Below are positions 52,280-62,103 of a stretch of 64,000 bases of DNA, in pieces. Under the pieces are notes generated by a model. The model was not told where the DNA came from. It searched no databases and was given only the letters and a program-made list of their open reading frames with translations. This DNA comes from Gloeothece verrucosa PCC 7822 (GTDB taxonomy: Bacteria > Cyanobacteriota > Cyanobacteriia > Cyanobacteriales > Microcystaceae). The first letter of the stretch is position 1. Each line of letters begins with the position of its first letter. Location: the NCBI RefSeq assembly GCF_000147335.1, contig NC_014501.1:3860001-3924000 (forward strand), in the 5' to 3' direction. The position numbers and the translations under genes were made by a program.

Positions 52280-52402
52280 TCGGCTCTGCGAGGGGGAAAG
52301 GGCAAGGGGGAACACTTCGACAAGCTCAGTGCAAGGGGGGAAAGGGCAAGGGGGAAGGGGGAAAGTACCAATGACTAATGACTAATGACTAATGACTAAT
52401 GA
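52280..52402 (+). repeat. Purine-rich repeat block and TGACTAA heptamer array between pstA1 and pstB1
   Basis: GGGGGAAAGGGCAAGGGGGA-type repeats flank the short sequence CACTTCGACAAGCTCAGTGC, and then about four TGACTAA units follow (52375-52402). The array contributes three overlapping ATG triplets just before the true pstB1 start. Confidence 0.85.
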
Positions 52403-52418
52403 CAAGGAAAAAAAGATC

Positions 52419-53225
52419 ATGGAAGAAGTAATCAACACAATAACCCAAACCGAGACAGTTTTAAAGACTGAAAACATAGATATCTATTATGGAGATTATC
52501 GAGCAGTTAAAGAAGTTAATCTAGAAATTTATCGAAATAAAATAACCGCATTTATCGGCCCTTCTGGCTGTGGTAAAAGTACAATTTTGCGTTGTTTTAA
52601 CCGTCTGAATGATTTGATTCAGGGGTTTAAAGTAAATGGGAAAATCACTTATCATGGACAAAATCTTTATGAGTCTGATGTTGATGCTGTAGAAGTCAGA
52701 AAACGCATCGGCATGGTTTTTCAAAAACCTAACCCTTTCCCTAAAAGCATCTATGATAATGTGGCCTATGGAGCAAGAATTAATAATTACCAAGGAGATT
52801 TAGATGAACTGGTAGAAAACTCCTTACGTCGTGCCGTGTTGTGGGATGAAGTCAAAGATAAGTTAAAAGAAAGTGGGTTTTCTCTATCGGGAGGACAACA
52901 ACAACGTCTCTGTATTGCTCGCACCATAGCGGCTCAACCGGAAGTAGTTTTAATGGATGAACCTTGTTCGGCACTCGATCCAATTTCGACTTTAAAAGTT
53001 GAAGAATTGATGCACGAATTAAAGGAAAATTACACGATTATTATTGTTACTCATAATATGCAGCAAGCAACGCGGGTAGCTGATATGACAGCCTTTTTTA
53101 ATGCAGAAGCAGTGGGCAAAGGCAGTAAAATTGGCTACCTGGTGGAATATGACAAAACCGAAAATATTTTTGGCAATCCTCGAGAACAAGCCACCAAAGA
53201 TTATGTAAGCGGACGTTTTGGCTAA
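52419..53225 (+). CDS. pstB: Phosphate ABC transporter ATPase PstB1
   Basis: A PstB ATPase (268 aa from ATG 52419). Walker A is GPSGCGKST, the Q-loop is in [11 protein letters not shown], the ABC signature is LSGGQQQRL and Walker B is [13 protein letters not shown]. The H-loop is [12 protein letters not shown]. The end DYVSGRFG is typical of PstB. I prefer ATG 52419 because AAGGAAA lies at proper distance. The upstream ATG at 52392 lies inside the heptamer array. It powers PstCA. Confidence 0.95.
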   Translation: MEEVINTITQTETVLKTENIDIYYGDYRAVKEVNLEIYRNKITAFIGPSGCGKSTILRCFNRLNDLIQGFKVNGKITYHGQNLYESDVDAVEVRKRIGMVFQKPNPFPKSIYDNVAYGARINNYQGDLDELVENSLRRAVLWDEVKDKLKESGFSLSGGQQQRLCIARTIAAQPEVVLMDEPCSALDPISTLKVEELMHELKENYTIIIVTHNMQQATRVADMTAFFNAEAVGKGSKIGYLVEYDKTENIFGNPREQATKDYVSGRFG

Positions 53226-53276
53226 AGGCTAAATATTGTATTTTTAAAACTGAGTATGAAAACTTGAGAGGAAATT

Positions 53277-54074
53277 ATGACAACGACAACAGATGTAATC
53301 ACAGAAGCCGTTTTGCGGACAAAAAATTTAAATGTTTATTACGGCTCTCATTTAGCCGTTAAAAATGTTTCTCTAGATATTCCTGAAAAACAAGTGGTGG
53401 CTTTTATTGGTCCTTCGGGATGCGGGAAAAGTACCGTGCTAAGATGCTTTAATCGCATGAATGATTTAGTATCCTCGGCAAAAATTGAAGGAAAAGTCAC
53501 CTTTAAAGGACGGGATATTTATGACAGTAAAATCGATCCGGTGAGATTGCGCTGTCGCATTGGCATGGTATTTCAAAAAGCAAATCCTTTCCCGAAATCA
53601 ATTTATGATAATATTGCTTGGGGAGCGCGTCTCAATGGCATCACACAGGACATGGATCAAGTGGTAGAAGAATCCCTCAAAAAAGCGGCGTTATGGGAAG
53701 AGGTAAAAGATAAACTGAGACAAAGTGGGTTAGCACTCTCCGGCGGACAACAGCAGAGACTTTGTATTGCTAGAGCTATTGCTATTAAACCTGAAGTAAT
53801 TTTAATGGATGAACCTTGTTCAGCTTTAGACCCTATTTCTACCATTAAAGTAGAAGAAACTCTTCACGAATTAAAACAGCAATACACCATTGTCATCGTC
53901 ACCCACAATATGCAGCAAGCTTCACGGGTTTCTGATTTTACTGCTTTCTTTAATGCTGAAGCGGCAAAGGGGGGTAAAGTCGGTTACCTAGTAGAATATG
54001 ATAAGACACCAATCATTTTTCAAAACCCTGCCCAAGAAGCAACTAAAGATTACGTGAGTGGACGATTTGGTTAA
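53277..54074 (+). CDS. pstB: Phosphate ABC transporter ATPase PstB (second copy)
   Basis: A 265-aa PstB directly after the first, with the same Walker A (GPSGCGKST), signature (LSGGQQQRL), Walker B ([13 protein letters not shown]) and DYVSGRFG end. It is closely similar to PstB1 and looks like a tandem duplication. GAGAGGAAA precedes the ATG. Two ATPase genes for one permease pair also occur in other cyanobacteria. They might form a heterodimer or respond to different conditions. Confidence 0.95.
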   Translation: MTTTTDVITEAVLRTKNLNVYYGSHLAVKNVSLDIPEKQVVAFIGPSGCGKSTVLRCFNRMNDLVSSAKIEGKVTFKGRDIYDSKIDPVRLRCRIGMVFQKANPFPKSIYDNIAWGARLNGITQDMDQVVEESLKKAALWEEVKDKLRQSGLALSGGQQQRLCIARAIAIKPEVILMDEPCSALDPISTIKVEETLHELKQQYTIVIVTHNMQQASRVSDFTAFFNAEAAKGGKVGYLVEYDKTPIIFQNPAQEATKDYVSGRFG

Positions 54075-54274
54075 AGTGATCTAGGGGTTTCCCTTGAGAA
54101 TAACTGTTTTTGCCTAGCAGTTACGGCAACGGGATTGACTAAAATCAATAGGTTTCATGGAGACGTTGCCAGCCAACTCTCTAAAAATTCCTGTGACTTT
54201 ACATCTCTATCAAAGAAGATTTTCTAATGGGATCTTCCAGAAAATATTTAATCAAACTGCTCTTTTAAGCAAAA

Positions 54275-54304
54275 TATTAGCCAAACTTAACCAAACCTTA
54301 ACTC
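54275..54304 (+). promoter_or_regulatory. Pho-box-like direct repeats upstream of pstS2
   Basis: Octamers TATTAGCC (54275-54282), CTTAACCA (54286-54293) and CTTAACTC (54297-54304) recur with exact three-base spacers, giving the 11-base period of SphR/PhoB binding sites. They lie about 120-145 bases before the pstS2 ATG. The rest of the 54075-54421 gap shows no gene. Confidence 0.6.
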
Positions 54305-54421
54305 TGATAAAATTGAGCTAAAAATTGTTGAAAAAGTGGCAATATTATTTATGATTTAATACAGAAACTCATTTGCTCATTAACCATTACTAAGGGTTTA
54401 TCAACTCAGATCGAAACAACA

Positions 54422-55426
54422 ATGGTGTTTTCAACAACCACAATTAATCGTATTGTTATGGGTTCGATGACTACCGTTGTCATCGCAATGGGAACCGCAG
54501 GGCAAGCCATCGCCCAAAGTCTTAACGGTGCCGGGGCAACCTTTCCTGCTCCGTTATATCAACGTTATTTTGCTGACTACAAAAAAGCGACGGGAGTCAC
54601 CGTTAACTACAACTCTATCGGTAGTGGTGCAGGAATTCGCCAGTTTATCGGGGAAACTGTAGATTTTGGTGCCAGTGACGTGCCTCCCTCCCAATCAGAA
54701 AAAGGCCAGATGAAACGGGGAGTATTAATGGTTCCCACAGCAGGAGGAGCCGTAGCCGTCATTTATAATCTTGCTGGAGTCAACAATCTAAAAATCTCTC
54801 GTCAAGTTCTCGGGAAAATTTTTAGCGGACAAATTAACAACTGGAAACAAGTAGACCCAAAACTTCCCAGTAAACCGATTAAAGTCGTGGTGCGGGCTGA
54901 CGGAAGTGGAACCACAGAAATCTTTACCAGTCACCTGAGTGCTATCGATGCAAGCTTTAAAAGTAAAGTAGGAGCCAGTAAAGAGCCTAACTGGGGTTTT
55001 ACCGTCCTCAAAGGACCTAAAAATGATGGGGTAGCCGCTCTCGTCAAACAAACAGACGGGGCAATTGGCTATGTTCAAGATACTTATGCCCGTAGTAACA
55101 AGCTTCAGACAGCTTTGATTCAAAACAAAGCCGGTAGATATGTAGAACCGACCCTAGCTGAAGCTAACAAAGCCATGCAAGGTGTCACTTTTAACAGCGA
55201 TTTTACAGCTAATGTAGATGACCCCAAAGATGGTTATCCCATTATGGGCGTTACCTGGTTACTCCTCTACACTGACTACAAAGATGATAAAAAAGCCGCC
55301 GAGGTGAAAAAATTAGTCAAGTGGATTCTCGGCGCTGGCCAAAATATCAATGGACAGTTAGAATTCACGAGAATTCCGGCTTCAGTTGCTCAAAAAGCGA
55401 GTGCGGCAGTAGATAAAATTAAGTAA
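54422..55426 (+). CDS. pstS: Phosphate ABC transporter binding protein PstS2
   Basis: A 334-aa PstS with a Sec signal peptide (IVMGSMTTVVIAMGTAGQAI, cleavage near AQS) and no lipobox, so it is free in the periplasm, unlike PstS1. Motifs are LNGAGATFPAPLYQRYFADY, NYNSIGSGAGIRQFI, FGASDVPPSQ and VVVRADGSGTTEIFTSHLS. It heads the second pst set. Two PstS types with different affinity are known in Synechocystis; which is which here cannot be told. Confidence 0.96.
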   Translation: MVFSTTTINRIVMGSMTTVVIAMGTAGQAIAQSLNGAGATFPAPLYQRYFADYKKATGVTVNYNSIGSGAGIRQFIGETVDFGASDVPPSQSEKGQMKRGVLMVPTAGGAVAVIYNLAGVNNLKISRQVLGKIFSGQINNWKQVDPKLPSKPIKVVVRADGSGTTEIFTSHLSAIDASFKSKVGASKEPNWGFTVLKGPKNDGVAALVKQTDGAIGYVQDTYARSNKLQTALIQNKAGRYVEPTLAEANKAMQGVTFNSDFTANVDDPKDGYPIMGVTWLLLYTDYKDDKKAAEVKKLVKWILGAGQNINGQLEFTRIPASVAQKASAAVDKIK

Positions 55427-55566
55427 ATAAGAGATTAGTCATGGGTTATTAGTCTTTAGTCATGAGTCATCAGTTCTGAGTAAACAGTTAGTCGATGACC
55501 ATCGGCGTAAGTAAAAGCTACTGACCTAATGACTAATGACCCATGACCAACCACCCATAACTCATG
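55427..55566 (+). repeat. Degenerate TTAGTCA/TGACTAA repeats between pstS2 and pstC2
   Basis: Scattered heptamer-family units (AGATTAGTCATGGG, GTCTTTAGTCATGAGTCAT, then CCTAATGACTAATGACCCAT) occur in both orientations and can pair with each other. The last unit contains the pstC2 ATG. Confidence 0.7.
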
Positions 55567-56547
55567 ACTAATTTTTCTGATCCCATTCAATCTGACCCTC
55601 AAACCCCTGATTTACAGGTAAATATTACCAGTCAACAAACTGTTGCTGAATGGCTAGATAAACTGTTTAGCGGCTTGGTGTGGTTATGTGCCTTTTCAGG
55701 GGTTGTGATTTTGCTGTGGATAGCGTGGATTGTTTTTAATGATGCTGAACCCGCGCTGAAAGATATGGGGCTAAAATTTCTCTGGTCTGTAGACTGGAAT
55801 GTCGGAGAGCAAAAATTTGGTGGGCTTCCCTATATTTACGGCACCATAGTCAGTTCTTTTTTGGCTTTGTTGATCGCTGTTCCTTTAAGTTTGGCTGTGG
55901 CCATTACCACCAGTGAGAATTTTCTGCCTCTGTGGGTGCGCTCACCAGTGGGTTTTATGGTGGAGTTGATCGCCTCTATTCCCAGTGTGATTGTGGGATT
56001 ATGGGGGATTTTTGTCTTAATTCCTCTGTCGAAACCTTTACAAGAGTGGTTACATAGCGCATTGGGTTGGATTCCCCTATTTAATACCCCTCCCTACGGA
56101 CCGAGTATGTTAATTGCCGGGGTAGTTTTAGCGATCATGATTCTGCCCACAATTGCGGCCATTAGTCGAGATGTTCTGTTAGCCGTTCCTCCCGAATTAC
56201 GCAGTGCTTCGATGGCTTTAGGGGCAACCCGTTGGGAAACAATCTGGCGCACGATTTTACCGACGGCTAGTTCTGGAATTATCGGCGGCGTGATTTTAGG
56301 CTTAGGACGGGCATTAGGGGAAACGATGGCGGTGACAATGGTGATTGGTAATTCTAATATCATTAGTGCTTCTTTGTTAGACCCGGGCTATACGATTCCG
56401 GCAGTTTTGGCTAATCAGTTTGCCGAAGCTTTTGAGCCTTTACATATTGGCGCTTTAATGTATTTGGCTTTGATTCTTTTTGTGATTACTTTATTTGTTA
56501 ATAGTATTGCTGTTCTATTAGTTCAGTTTATTCAAAGAAATATTTAA
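55564..56547 (+). CDS. pstC: Phosphate ABC transporter permease PstC2
   Basis: A 327-aa PstC with FMVELIASIPSVIVGLWGIF, MILPTIAAISRDVLLAVPPE, MALGATRWETIWRTILPTAS and GRALGETMAV motifs and six membrane helices. Its ATG lies within a heptamer-repeat unit (ACTCATGACTAA) and has no clear Shine-Dalgarno sequence, so translation may be weak or coupled. Confidence 0.95.
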   Translation: MTNFSDPIQSDPQTPDLQVNITSQQTVAEWLDKLFSGLVWLCAFSGVVILLWIAWIVFNDAEPALKDMGLKFLWSVDWNVGEQKFGGLPYIYGTIVSSFLALLIAVPLSLAVAITTSENFLPLWVRSPVGFMVELIASIPSVIVGLWGIFVLIPLSKPLQEWLHSALGWIPLFNTPPYGPSMLIAGVVLAIMILPTIAAISRDVLLAVPPELRSASMALGATRWETIWRTILPTASSGIIGGVILGLGRALGETMAVTMVIGNSNIISASLLDPGYTIPAVLANQFAEAFEPLHIGALMYLALILFVITLFVNSIAVLLVQFIQRNI

Positions 56548-56638
56548 TCACTTTGATTCATGGGATTTTCTGAGCGGCTAGAATTTTAGATTTAATTTAG
56601 TTATTCCCTCTCCCCCTACTCCCCGTTCCCTACTATTT

Positions 56639-57520
56639 ATGACCAACGAATTGCCATTAAATAAAGAATTACATCGCCCACTATCGCCGTTTAGGTCTAG
56701 CTTTGATCTGGGCATGACGGTGATAGCTTTTGCCCTTACTTTGGTGGCTTTAGCACCGCTATTTGCAATTCTCTTAGCCATTGCCTATCAAGGACTACCC
56801 CAATTTAGATGGGAAGTTTTTACTTCTTTACCGGCTCCTCCTGGGGTGGAAGATCAACCCAATGGTTTTGCTAATGCTATTGTCGGAACTTTAACGATGG
56901 TGGGAATTGGCGCTATTTTTAGTATCCCCCTAGGCATTATGACGGGCATCTTTTTATCAGAGTTTACTAAAGGATCAACTATTGCTAATGTTATCCGCTT
57001 TGTAATTGTTATTTTGAGCAGTGTTCCTTCAATTATTGTCGGCGTTTTTGCTTATGGAGTTTTGGTCTTAACCACTAAGCAATTTTCGGCTGTAGCTGGC
57101 GGCTTTGCCCTTGGGGTGATTATGTTGCCCATTGTTTCTCTGACCACAGAAGAAGCCTTAAAATTAGTTCCTATGCCTTATCGTCTCGGTTCAGCCGCTT
57201 TAGGTGGGAATAAATTTACGACAATTTTTCACATCGTGATTCCGGCGGCACTTCCGGCTATTACCACAGGGGTTTTACTGGCAGTGGCCCGGGCAGCCGG
57301 AGAAACGGCCCCCCTGATGTTTACCGCCCTATTTAGTCAATTTTGGCAGGAAAGTCTTTTCAGTCCCACCCCTTCGCTACCGGTTCTCATTTATAACTAT
57401 GCCAGTTCGCCTTTTATCGATCAAAATGCTATTGCTTGGACGGCTTCTTTAGTGTTAGTTATTTTAGTTTTGGCTACCAGTATTATTTCTCGTGTTGTTA
57501 TTCGTAAAAGAAAGGTTTAA
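56639..57520 (+). CDS. pstA: Phosphate ABC transporter permease PstA2
   Basis: A 293-aa PstA with [60 protein letters not shown] and [17 protein letters not shown]. It pairs with PstC2. Its stop is two bases before the pstB2 ATG, so the two genes are translationally linked. Confidence 0.95.
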   Translation: MTNELPLNKELHRPLSPFRSSFDLGMTVIAFALTLVALAPLFAILLAIAYQGLPQFRWEVFTSLPAPPGVEDQPNGFANAIVGTLTMVGIGAIFSIPLGIMTGIFLSEFTKGSTIANVIRFVIVILSSVPSIIVGVFAYGVLVLTTKQFSAVAGGFALGVIMLPIVSLTTEEALKLVPMPYRLGSAALGGNKFTTIFHIVIPAALPAITTGVLLAVARAAGETAPLMFTALFSQFWQESLFSPTPSLPVLIYNYASSPFIDQNAIAWTASLVLVILVLATSIISRVVIRKRKV

Positions 57521-57522
57521 CT

Positions 57523-58344
57523 ATGACTATTGATCTCAATCTTAATGAGCCAGAAATTGCCAATTCCAAACCGATTATACCGGCTATTGATATTGAAAAT
57601 GTTAGCTTTTGGTATGGAACGAAAAAAGCCTTAGAGGGAGTCACCTTTAAAATTCCTCAGCATCATGTGACGGCGATGATAGGGTCTTCCGGCTGTGGTA
57701 AATCCACTTTACTGAAATCCCTTAACCGCATCGGGGAATTAGAAGGACAAATTAAGGTCACGGGGAAAGTAGAATTTTTTGGACAGAATATTTACGCTAA
57801 AGGCATTAATATCAATAGTTTACGGCGGCAAATAGGCATGGTTTTTCAACGGCCAAACCCTTTTCCTGCTAGTATTTATGACAATATTGCTTATGGTGTC
57901 AGAATTTTTGGCCATACCAGCCACTCTAAATTAGATGAAATTGTAGAATCTGCCTTGCAAGAGGCGGCTTTATGGGATGAAGTCAAAGATAATCTTCGTA
58001 AATCGGCTTTAGGGCTTTCTGGAGGACAACAGCAACGACTTTGTATTGCTCGCGCACTGGCGGTTAAACCCAAAGTGCTTTTAATGGATGAACCTTGTTC
58101 GGCGCTTGATCCTCTTTCTACGCTAAAAGTTGAAGAATTAATTCACAAATTTAAAAAACAATTGACCATTGTTATTGTCACTCACAATATGCAGCAAGCT
58201 TCCAGAGTTTCTGATTATACAGCCTTTTTTAATACCGATGAAACTCGCATAGGGCGGCTGATTGAATTTGATACCACCCAAAAGATCTTTACTGATGCGA
58301 GTCAACCCGCCACTCGAGATTATGTAGCGGGAAGGTTCGGTTAA
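57523..58344 (+). CDS. pstB: Phosphate ABC transporter ATPase PstB2
   Basis: A 273-aa PstB with Walker [21 protein letters not shown], signature LSGGQQQRL, Walker [14 protein letters not shown] and the end DYVAGRFG. It differs more from the two upstream PstB copies than they do from each other. It follows pstA2 with a two-base gap and closes the second pst set. Confidence 0.95.
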   Translation: MTIDLNLNEPEIANSKPIIPAIDIENVSFWYGTKKALEGVTFKIPQHHVTAMIGSSGCGKSTLLKSLNRIGELEGQIKVTGKVEFFGQNIYAKGININSLRRQIGMVFQRPNPFPASIYDNIAYGVRIFGHTSHSKLDEIVESALQEAALWDEVKDNLRKSALGLSGGQQQRLCIARALAVKPKVLLMDEPCSALDPLSTLKVEELIHKFKKQLTIVIVTHNMQQASRVSDYTAFFNTDETRIGRLIEFDTTQKIFTDASQPATRDYVAGRFG

Positions 58345-58527
58345 AAATAGTTGTTTGTCATTCGTCAATTACTGTAACTAAATGTAAATAAAGGGCAACA
58401 GACCCAGAGGCTATTATCCCCATCAAAAAAACCATAATTGAGGGGTAAATGCTTGGCGGGCGGGTTGCAATTGACTTGACTCCACTGGGGTTATGCCATC
58501 TTGATCAAAATAAACATCTATTGAGTT

Positions 58528-59070
58528 TTAAAAATCGGTTTTCTCAATAAAAGTACGAATATCGTTTAAATCGATATAGCGATCAGTGGCATTTCTTAAC
58601 TCTCTGGCAATCATTCCTTCTGTAGAAACAACTGTAATATGAGTATTTTTAGACCTTAATAATTCGATGGCTCGTTCAAAATCTCCATCGCCGCTAAATA
58701 AAATAACTCTGTCATATTGATCAACAGTATTAAACATATCCACGACAATTTCTATATCTAAATTAGCCTTTTGAGAATATCGACCCGAACTATCATCATA
58801 ATATTCTTTAAGTATTTTAGTTCTTACTGTATATCCTAAACTAATTAAAGCATCTCTAAAGCCTCGTTGATCTTGAGAATCTTTTAAGCCTGTGTACCAA
58901 AACGCATTAATTAAAGTTACGGTTGGATCATTAGTAAAATGGTCTAAAACTCTGCGCGGATCAAAGAACCATCCATTTTTTTGTTGTGCATAAAACATAT
59001 TATTTCCGTCAACAAAAATCGATAGACGGTCTTTCGGATAGGGACAAGTACAGTTTTGAGCAGCCGTCAT
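58528..59070 (-). CDS. LabA-like NYN-domain protein
   Basis: A 180-aa NYN-domain protein of the LabA/DUF88 group. PIN-like acidic residues are visible in RLSIFVDGNNMFYAQQ, the KANLDIEIVVDMF segment and RVILFSGDGDFERAIELL, and VVSTEGMIARELRNATDRY closes the domain. In Synechococcus elongatus LabA takes part in KaiC-dependent negative feedback of circadian gene expression. NYN domains are predicted RNases. Whether this copy acts in the clock is inferred only from family membership. Confidence 0.85.
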   Translation of the reverse strand: MTAAQNCTCPYPKDRLSIFVDGNNMFYAQQKNGWFFDPRRVLDHFTNDPTVTLINAFWYTGLKDSQDQRGFRDALISLGYTVRTKILKEYYDDSSGRYSQKANLDIEIVVDMFNTVDQYDRVILFSGDGDFERAIELLRSKNTHITVVSTEGMIARELRNATDRYIDLNDIRTFIEKTDF

Positions 59071-59386
59071 AGAATTTAACGCCTAATTTTATTTAGATAA
59101 AAAATAAGCTAAATAGTTAGATTAATTGTCTAGTTTAGCAATTGGGACTGAATAGAGTAATCTGTCTAAATAAAGAGGAAGATCCTCTAATAAAAAAGAA
59201 CATTGACTAAGTGAAATAGAATTAACGATAGTGTTTTAGCTAGAATTAAGGCTATAGTATCTGAATTTTACAGGATCATTGGCCAAGTTAGTTAAAACAT
59301 TTAGGAAAGAAATAACCTTAATGAACATTTCCCCCTTAAAAAAGGACTAGATAAACCATTAGACAGTTAAATAGAGTTAAATAGAG
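59071..59386. other. Intergenic region with a minus-strand hairpin and short tandem repeat
   Basis: AGAGGA/TCCTCT (59174-59179 and 59183-59188) forms a 6-base stem. On the minus strand TTATTT follows it, so it could terminate the rhodanese transcript. A direct repeat of AGTTAAATAG (about 59365-59386) touches the rhodanese stop. No gene was seen. Confidence 0.45.
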
Positions 59387-60220
59387 TTATGAACTTTGAT
59401 CAGAACACCAATCACTCCATCCTCCCGGATAAAGCTTAGTATTTTTGTAGCCTAACTGGTCTAAAGAGAAAAGATTAACACAAGCGGTCACGCCTGAGCC
59501 ACAATAAAGAATCAGTTCCTCAGCATCCTGATAAGGAGTCCACAATTGTTGTTGTGTTTGTTTTGGCAGGAAAAATCCCTGTTCATCAAGCACCAGACCC
59601 CAAAAAGAATTGACGGCTCCTGGAATATGGCCAGCAATGGGATCAGTGGGTTCTGTTTCTCCCCGATAGCGATCGCCGGCTCTCGAGTCAATTAAGGCTA
59701 CTGAGGGTAAATCTCTCTTAGCCTTAACGGTTTCGATGCCTACGATCCAATCAGACTGGACTTGAGGACTAAATTTACCCGGTTGACGAGTGGGTAATTG
59801 GGAGCTTTGCGGATAACCGCCCCGGGTCCAAGCGGGCCATCCCCCGTCTAACAAAGCTACTTGATCATGACCGAAATAACGCAATAGCCACCATAAACGG
59901 GCCGCAAAAGCGCCTTTAAAGTCATCATAAGCTACGACCAAAGTTTCTCCTCTAGTGATGCCGATCACTTCCAATTTAGCAGCTAGAGCGTTAGGATCGG
60001 GTAGAGGATGACGACCTCCGTATTTTTTGGGGTGTAGAGGGGAAGATAAATCTTGATCTAAATCAAGGTAAAATGCTCCTGTGATATGACTCACTAAATA
60101 TTGTTGGTATCCCCATTGTGGATCAGCCAGACGAAAGCGGCAATCAACAATGACTAAATTGGGATTATTCAAGTTATCAGCGAGCCACTGAGCAGATACA
60201 ATTGACTGAAATTCATTCAT
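59387..60220 (-). CDS. Thiosulfate/3-mercaptopyruvate sulfurtransferase (two rhodanese domains)
   Basis: A 277-aa tandem-rhodanese enzyme. The N-terminal inactive domain carries LVIVDCRFRLADPQWGYQQY and the linker WPAWTRGGYP. The C-terminal catalytic domain has ALIDSRAGDRYRGETEP, GHIPGAVNSFW and the active-site loop YCGSGVTAC (Cys240). The CGSGVTA loop favours mercaptopyruvate- or thiosulfate-type activity in sulfur transfer and cyanide detoxification. It overlaps the 3' end of the anti-sigma kinase gene by eight bases. Confidence 0.9.
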   Translation of the reverse strand: MNEFQSIVSAQWLADNLNNPNLVIVDCRFRLADPQWGYQQYLVSHITGAFYLDLDQDLSSPLHPKKYGGRHPLPDPNALAAKLEVIGITRGETLVVAYDDFKGAFAARLWWLLRYFGHDQVALLDGGWPAWTRGGYPQSSQLPTRQPGKFSPQVQSDWIVGIETVKAKRDLPSVALIDSRAGDRYRGETEPTDPIAGHIPGAVNSFWGLVLDEQGFFLPKQTQQQLWTPYQDAEELILYCGSGVTACVNLFSLDQLGYKNTKLYPGGWSDWCSDQSS

Positions 60221-60659
60221 AATTTTTTTGTACTTCGCTAACTAAAAATTGCTTTGTGATGATCAAACAATTGCGATTTTGCTCAGTTCGGATATAACTT
60301 AAGCGATCAGCAATTTGTTGTAAAATACGGAGTCCTTGTCCATGCCCAGACCAGCGATTATCTTGGGTCAAATTTTTCTCGATAAATCCTTCTAAGTCAA
60401 AAGGTTTTCCCGAATCCCAAATTCGGATCTCGATCTCCTGTTGAGTTAAAGTAATCTCAATGTCGATCAAAATATTAGAAGATAATCCTTTATGGGCATG
60501 GCGTACAGCATTAGTAAAGCCTTCAGCTAGAGCGAGTTGACACTGTAACCAATCTTTTCTGGGAATCCAAGGTTGATTAATTTGCTCGAAATCAGATAAG
60601 ACTTGATCTAACGCTTTGAGGTCGCTTTTCACCTTAAAAGAAACTTTCAACTGTTTCAA
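60213..60659 (-). CDS. RsbW-like anti-sigma factor kinase
   Basis: A 148-aa HATPase_c protein of the RsbW/SpoIIAB type. The N-box is in LALAEGFTNAVRHAHKG, the G1 region is IRIWDSGKPFDLEGF and the G2 region is WSGHGQGLRILQQIADRLSY. Such kinases phosphorylate a STAS antagonist and sequester a sigma factor or other target. Nearby genes encode a PP2C phosphatase and a STAS protein, giving a full partner-switching set. It lies back-to-back with the phosphatase gene. Confidence 0.87.
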   Translation of the reverse strand: MKQLKVSFKVKSDLKALDQVLSDFEQINQPWIPRKDWLQCQLALAEGFTNAVRHAHKGLSSNILIDIEITLTQQEIEIRIWDSGKPFDLEGFIEKNLTQDNRWSGHGQGLRILQQIADRLSYIRTEQNRNCLIITKQFLVSEVQKNYE

Positions 60660-60923
60660 GCCTCTTAAATTTCTTCGAGACCGCCTCGATCGGTTCTAGA
60701 AGAACTATTTTTGGCGGTTTGGTGTTGACATCAGGCGGGGCTGCCTTAACATTAGGATAAGGACCCGGTCAGGTCTTGGATGACGAAGATCCGCACTCGA
60801 CGGGTTCCGCGCTGAACGGCTTATAGTCATTATCTCATTGTCTTTGAAGATTTCTAACGGCACTCATCTACACAAACAACAAGACTAACTACACTACACA
60901 GGCAACTAAAATTTTAATGGGTT
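60660..60923 (+). promoter_or_regulatory. GC-rich leader of the PP2C gene with possible promoter
   Basis: A TTGACA hexamer near 60724 has a TAACAT about 16 bases downstream. Beyond it, a relatively GC-rich stretch (60768-60830) contains short stems such as GACC/GGTC and GGAT/ATCC. It could be a structured 5' leader or a small RNA. No known RNA family was recognised. Confidence 0.35.
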
Positions 60924-62069
60924 ATGGCTCAAATCTTAATTATTGACGACGATCTGGCAATTCAAAAACTCCTCAGCAAATCGCTCATGCGTAGTCAGTA
61001 CCAAGTGATTGTGGCCAGTAATGGTAATGAAGGCTTAGAAAAAGCTCTACAATATTGTCCGGCTTTGATTATCTGTGACTGGCTGATGCCTGGCCTCGAT
61101 GGACTTGAAGTCTGTCGTCAGATTAAAGCGACTCCTAAATTATCGACGACTTTTTTTATTTTGCTTACGGCACAGGGATCACTGAATGATCGAATTATGG
61201 GGTTAGATGCCGGAGCCGATGATTTTTTGTGTAAACCGATTGAAATTAATGAGTTACAAGCACGTGTTAGAGCCGGCTTAAGATTACATCAACTCAGCCA
61301 TGACCTACAACAGCAAAAACAGTTGCTAGAAGATGAACTCACTGAAGCGGCTAACTATGTTTGTTCTATTTTACCTGAACCCATAACCACCCCCAACTTG
61401 AGCATTGATTTTCGGTTTATTCCTTCTCTTCAACTCGGTGGAGATAGTTTAGATTTTTTTTGGCTCGATGAGGAGCATTTGGTTATTTATTTACTTGATG
61501 TGTCCGGTCATGGGTTGCGAGCGGCTTTACCTTCTTTATCGGTGATTAATTTAATCCGATATCAAGGCTTAAATCAGGTTGATTATTATCAGCCTATTCA
61601 GGTTTTAACTGCCTTAAATAAAACTTTTCAAATGAACCAACGTAATGATAAATATTTGACAATTTGGTATGGGGTTTATCATCAAACTAGCGGTTATTTG
61701 ACTTATGCTAGTGCGGGACATCCTCCGGCTATTTTGCTATCCTATTCTTCTCAGGGGAAGGTTTGTAAGCAACACCTGAGAACCACCGGACTCCCTATTG
61801 GGATGTTTGCTGAGAGTCGCTATGAACAATCAGTATGTCAAATTCCTTCAGGTTCTAGCCTGTATCTTTTTAGTGATGGAATTTATGAAATACAACAAAA
61901 AGACGGTCAGATCTGGGGGCTGGAAAATTTTCTGCAATTTTTAAATAATTTTCATACCTATTCTCTCCCAAGTTTAGATCAGCTTATCAAAGCCATTCAA
62001 TATTTTCATCAAAATACTCATTTTCAAGATGATTTTTCTATTATACAAATTAATTTTTTCAAGGATTAA
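60924..62069 (+). CDS. Receiver-PP2C phosphatase response regulator (RsbU-like)
   Basis: A 381-aa protein. Residues 1-120 form a receiver (ILIIDDDLAIQK, phospho-Asp in ALIICDWLMPGLDG, KPIEINEL end). A coiled-coil linker follows (LSHDLQQQKQLLEDELTEAA). A SpoIIE/RsbU-type PP2C domain occupies about 170-380: LQLGGDSLDFFWLDE, VIYLLDVSGHGLRAAL, LTYASAGHPPAIL and SSLYLFSDGIYE with metal-binding aspartates. It would dephosphorylate a STAS protein when its receiver is modified. The STAS gene lies just downstream on the other strand. Confidence 0.92.
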   Translation: MAQILIIDDDLAIQKLLSKSLMRSQYQVIVASNGNEGLEKALQYCPALIICDWLMPGLDGLEVCRQIKATPKLSTTFFILLTAQGSLNDRIMGLDAGADDFLCKPIEINELQARVRAGLRLHQLSHDLQQQKQLLEDELTEAANYVCSILPEPITTPNLSIDFRFIPSLQLGGDSLDFFWLDEEHLVIYLLDVSGHGLRAALPSLSVINLIRYQGLNQVDYYQPIQVLTALNKTFQMNQRNDKYLTIWYGVYHQTSGYLTYASAGHPPAILLSYSSQGKVCKQHLRTTGLPIGMFAESRYEQSVCQIPSGSSLYLFSDGIYEIQQKDGQIWGLENFLQFLNNFHTYSLPSLDQLIKAIQYFHQNTHFQDDFSIIQINFFKD

Positions 62070-62103
62070 AATGCCAGCTTTTTACCGAGAGATTAATTAA
62101 TGA

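Noticed and set aside
52392-52418. Upstream ATG start for pstB1
   Set aside because: It lies in the heptamer array, while ATG 52419 has AAGGAAA at correct spacing and gives the normal family N-terminus.
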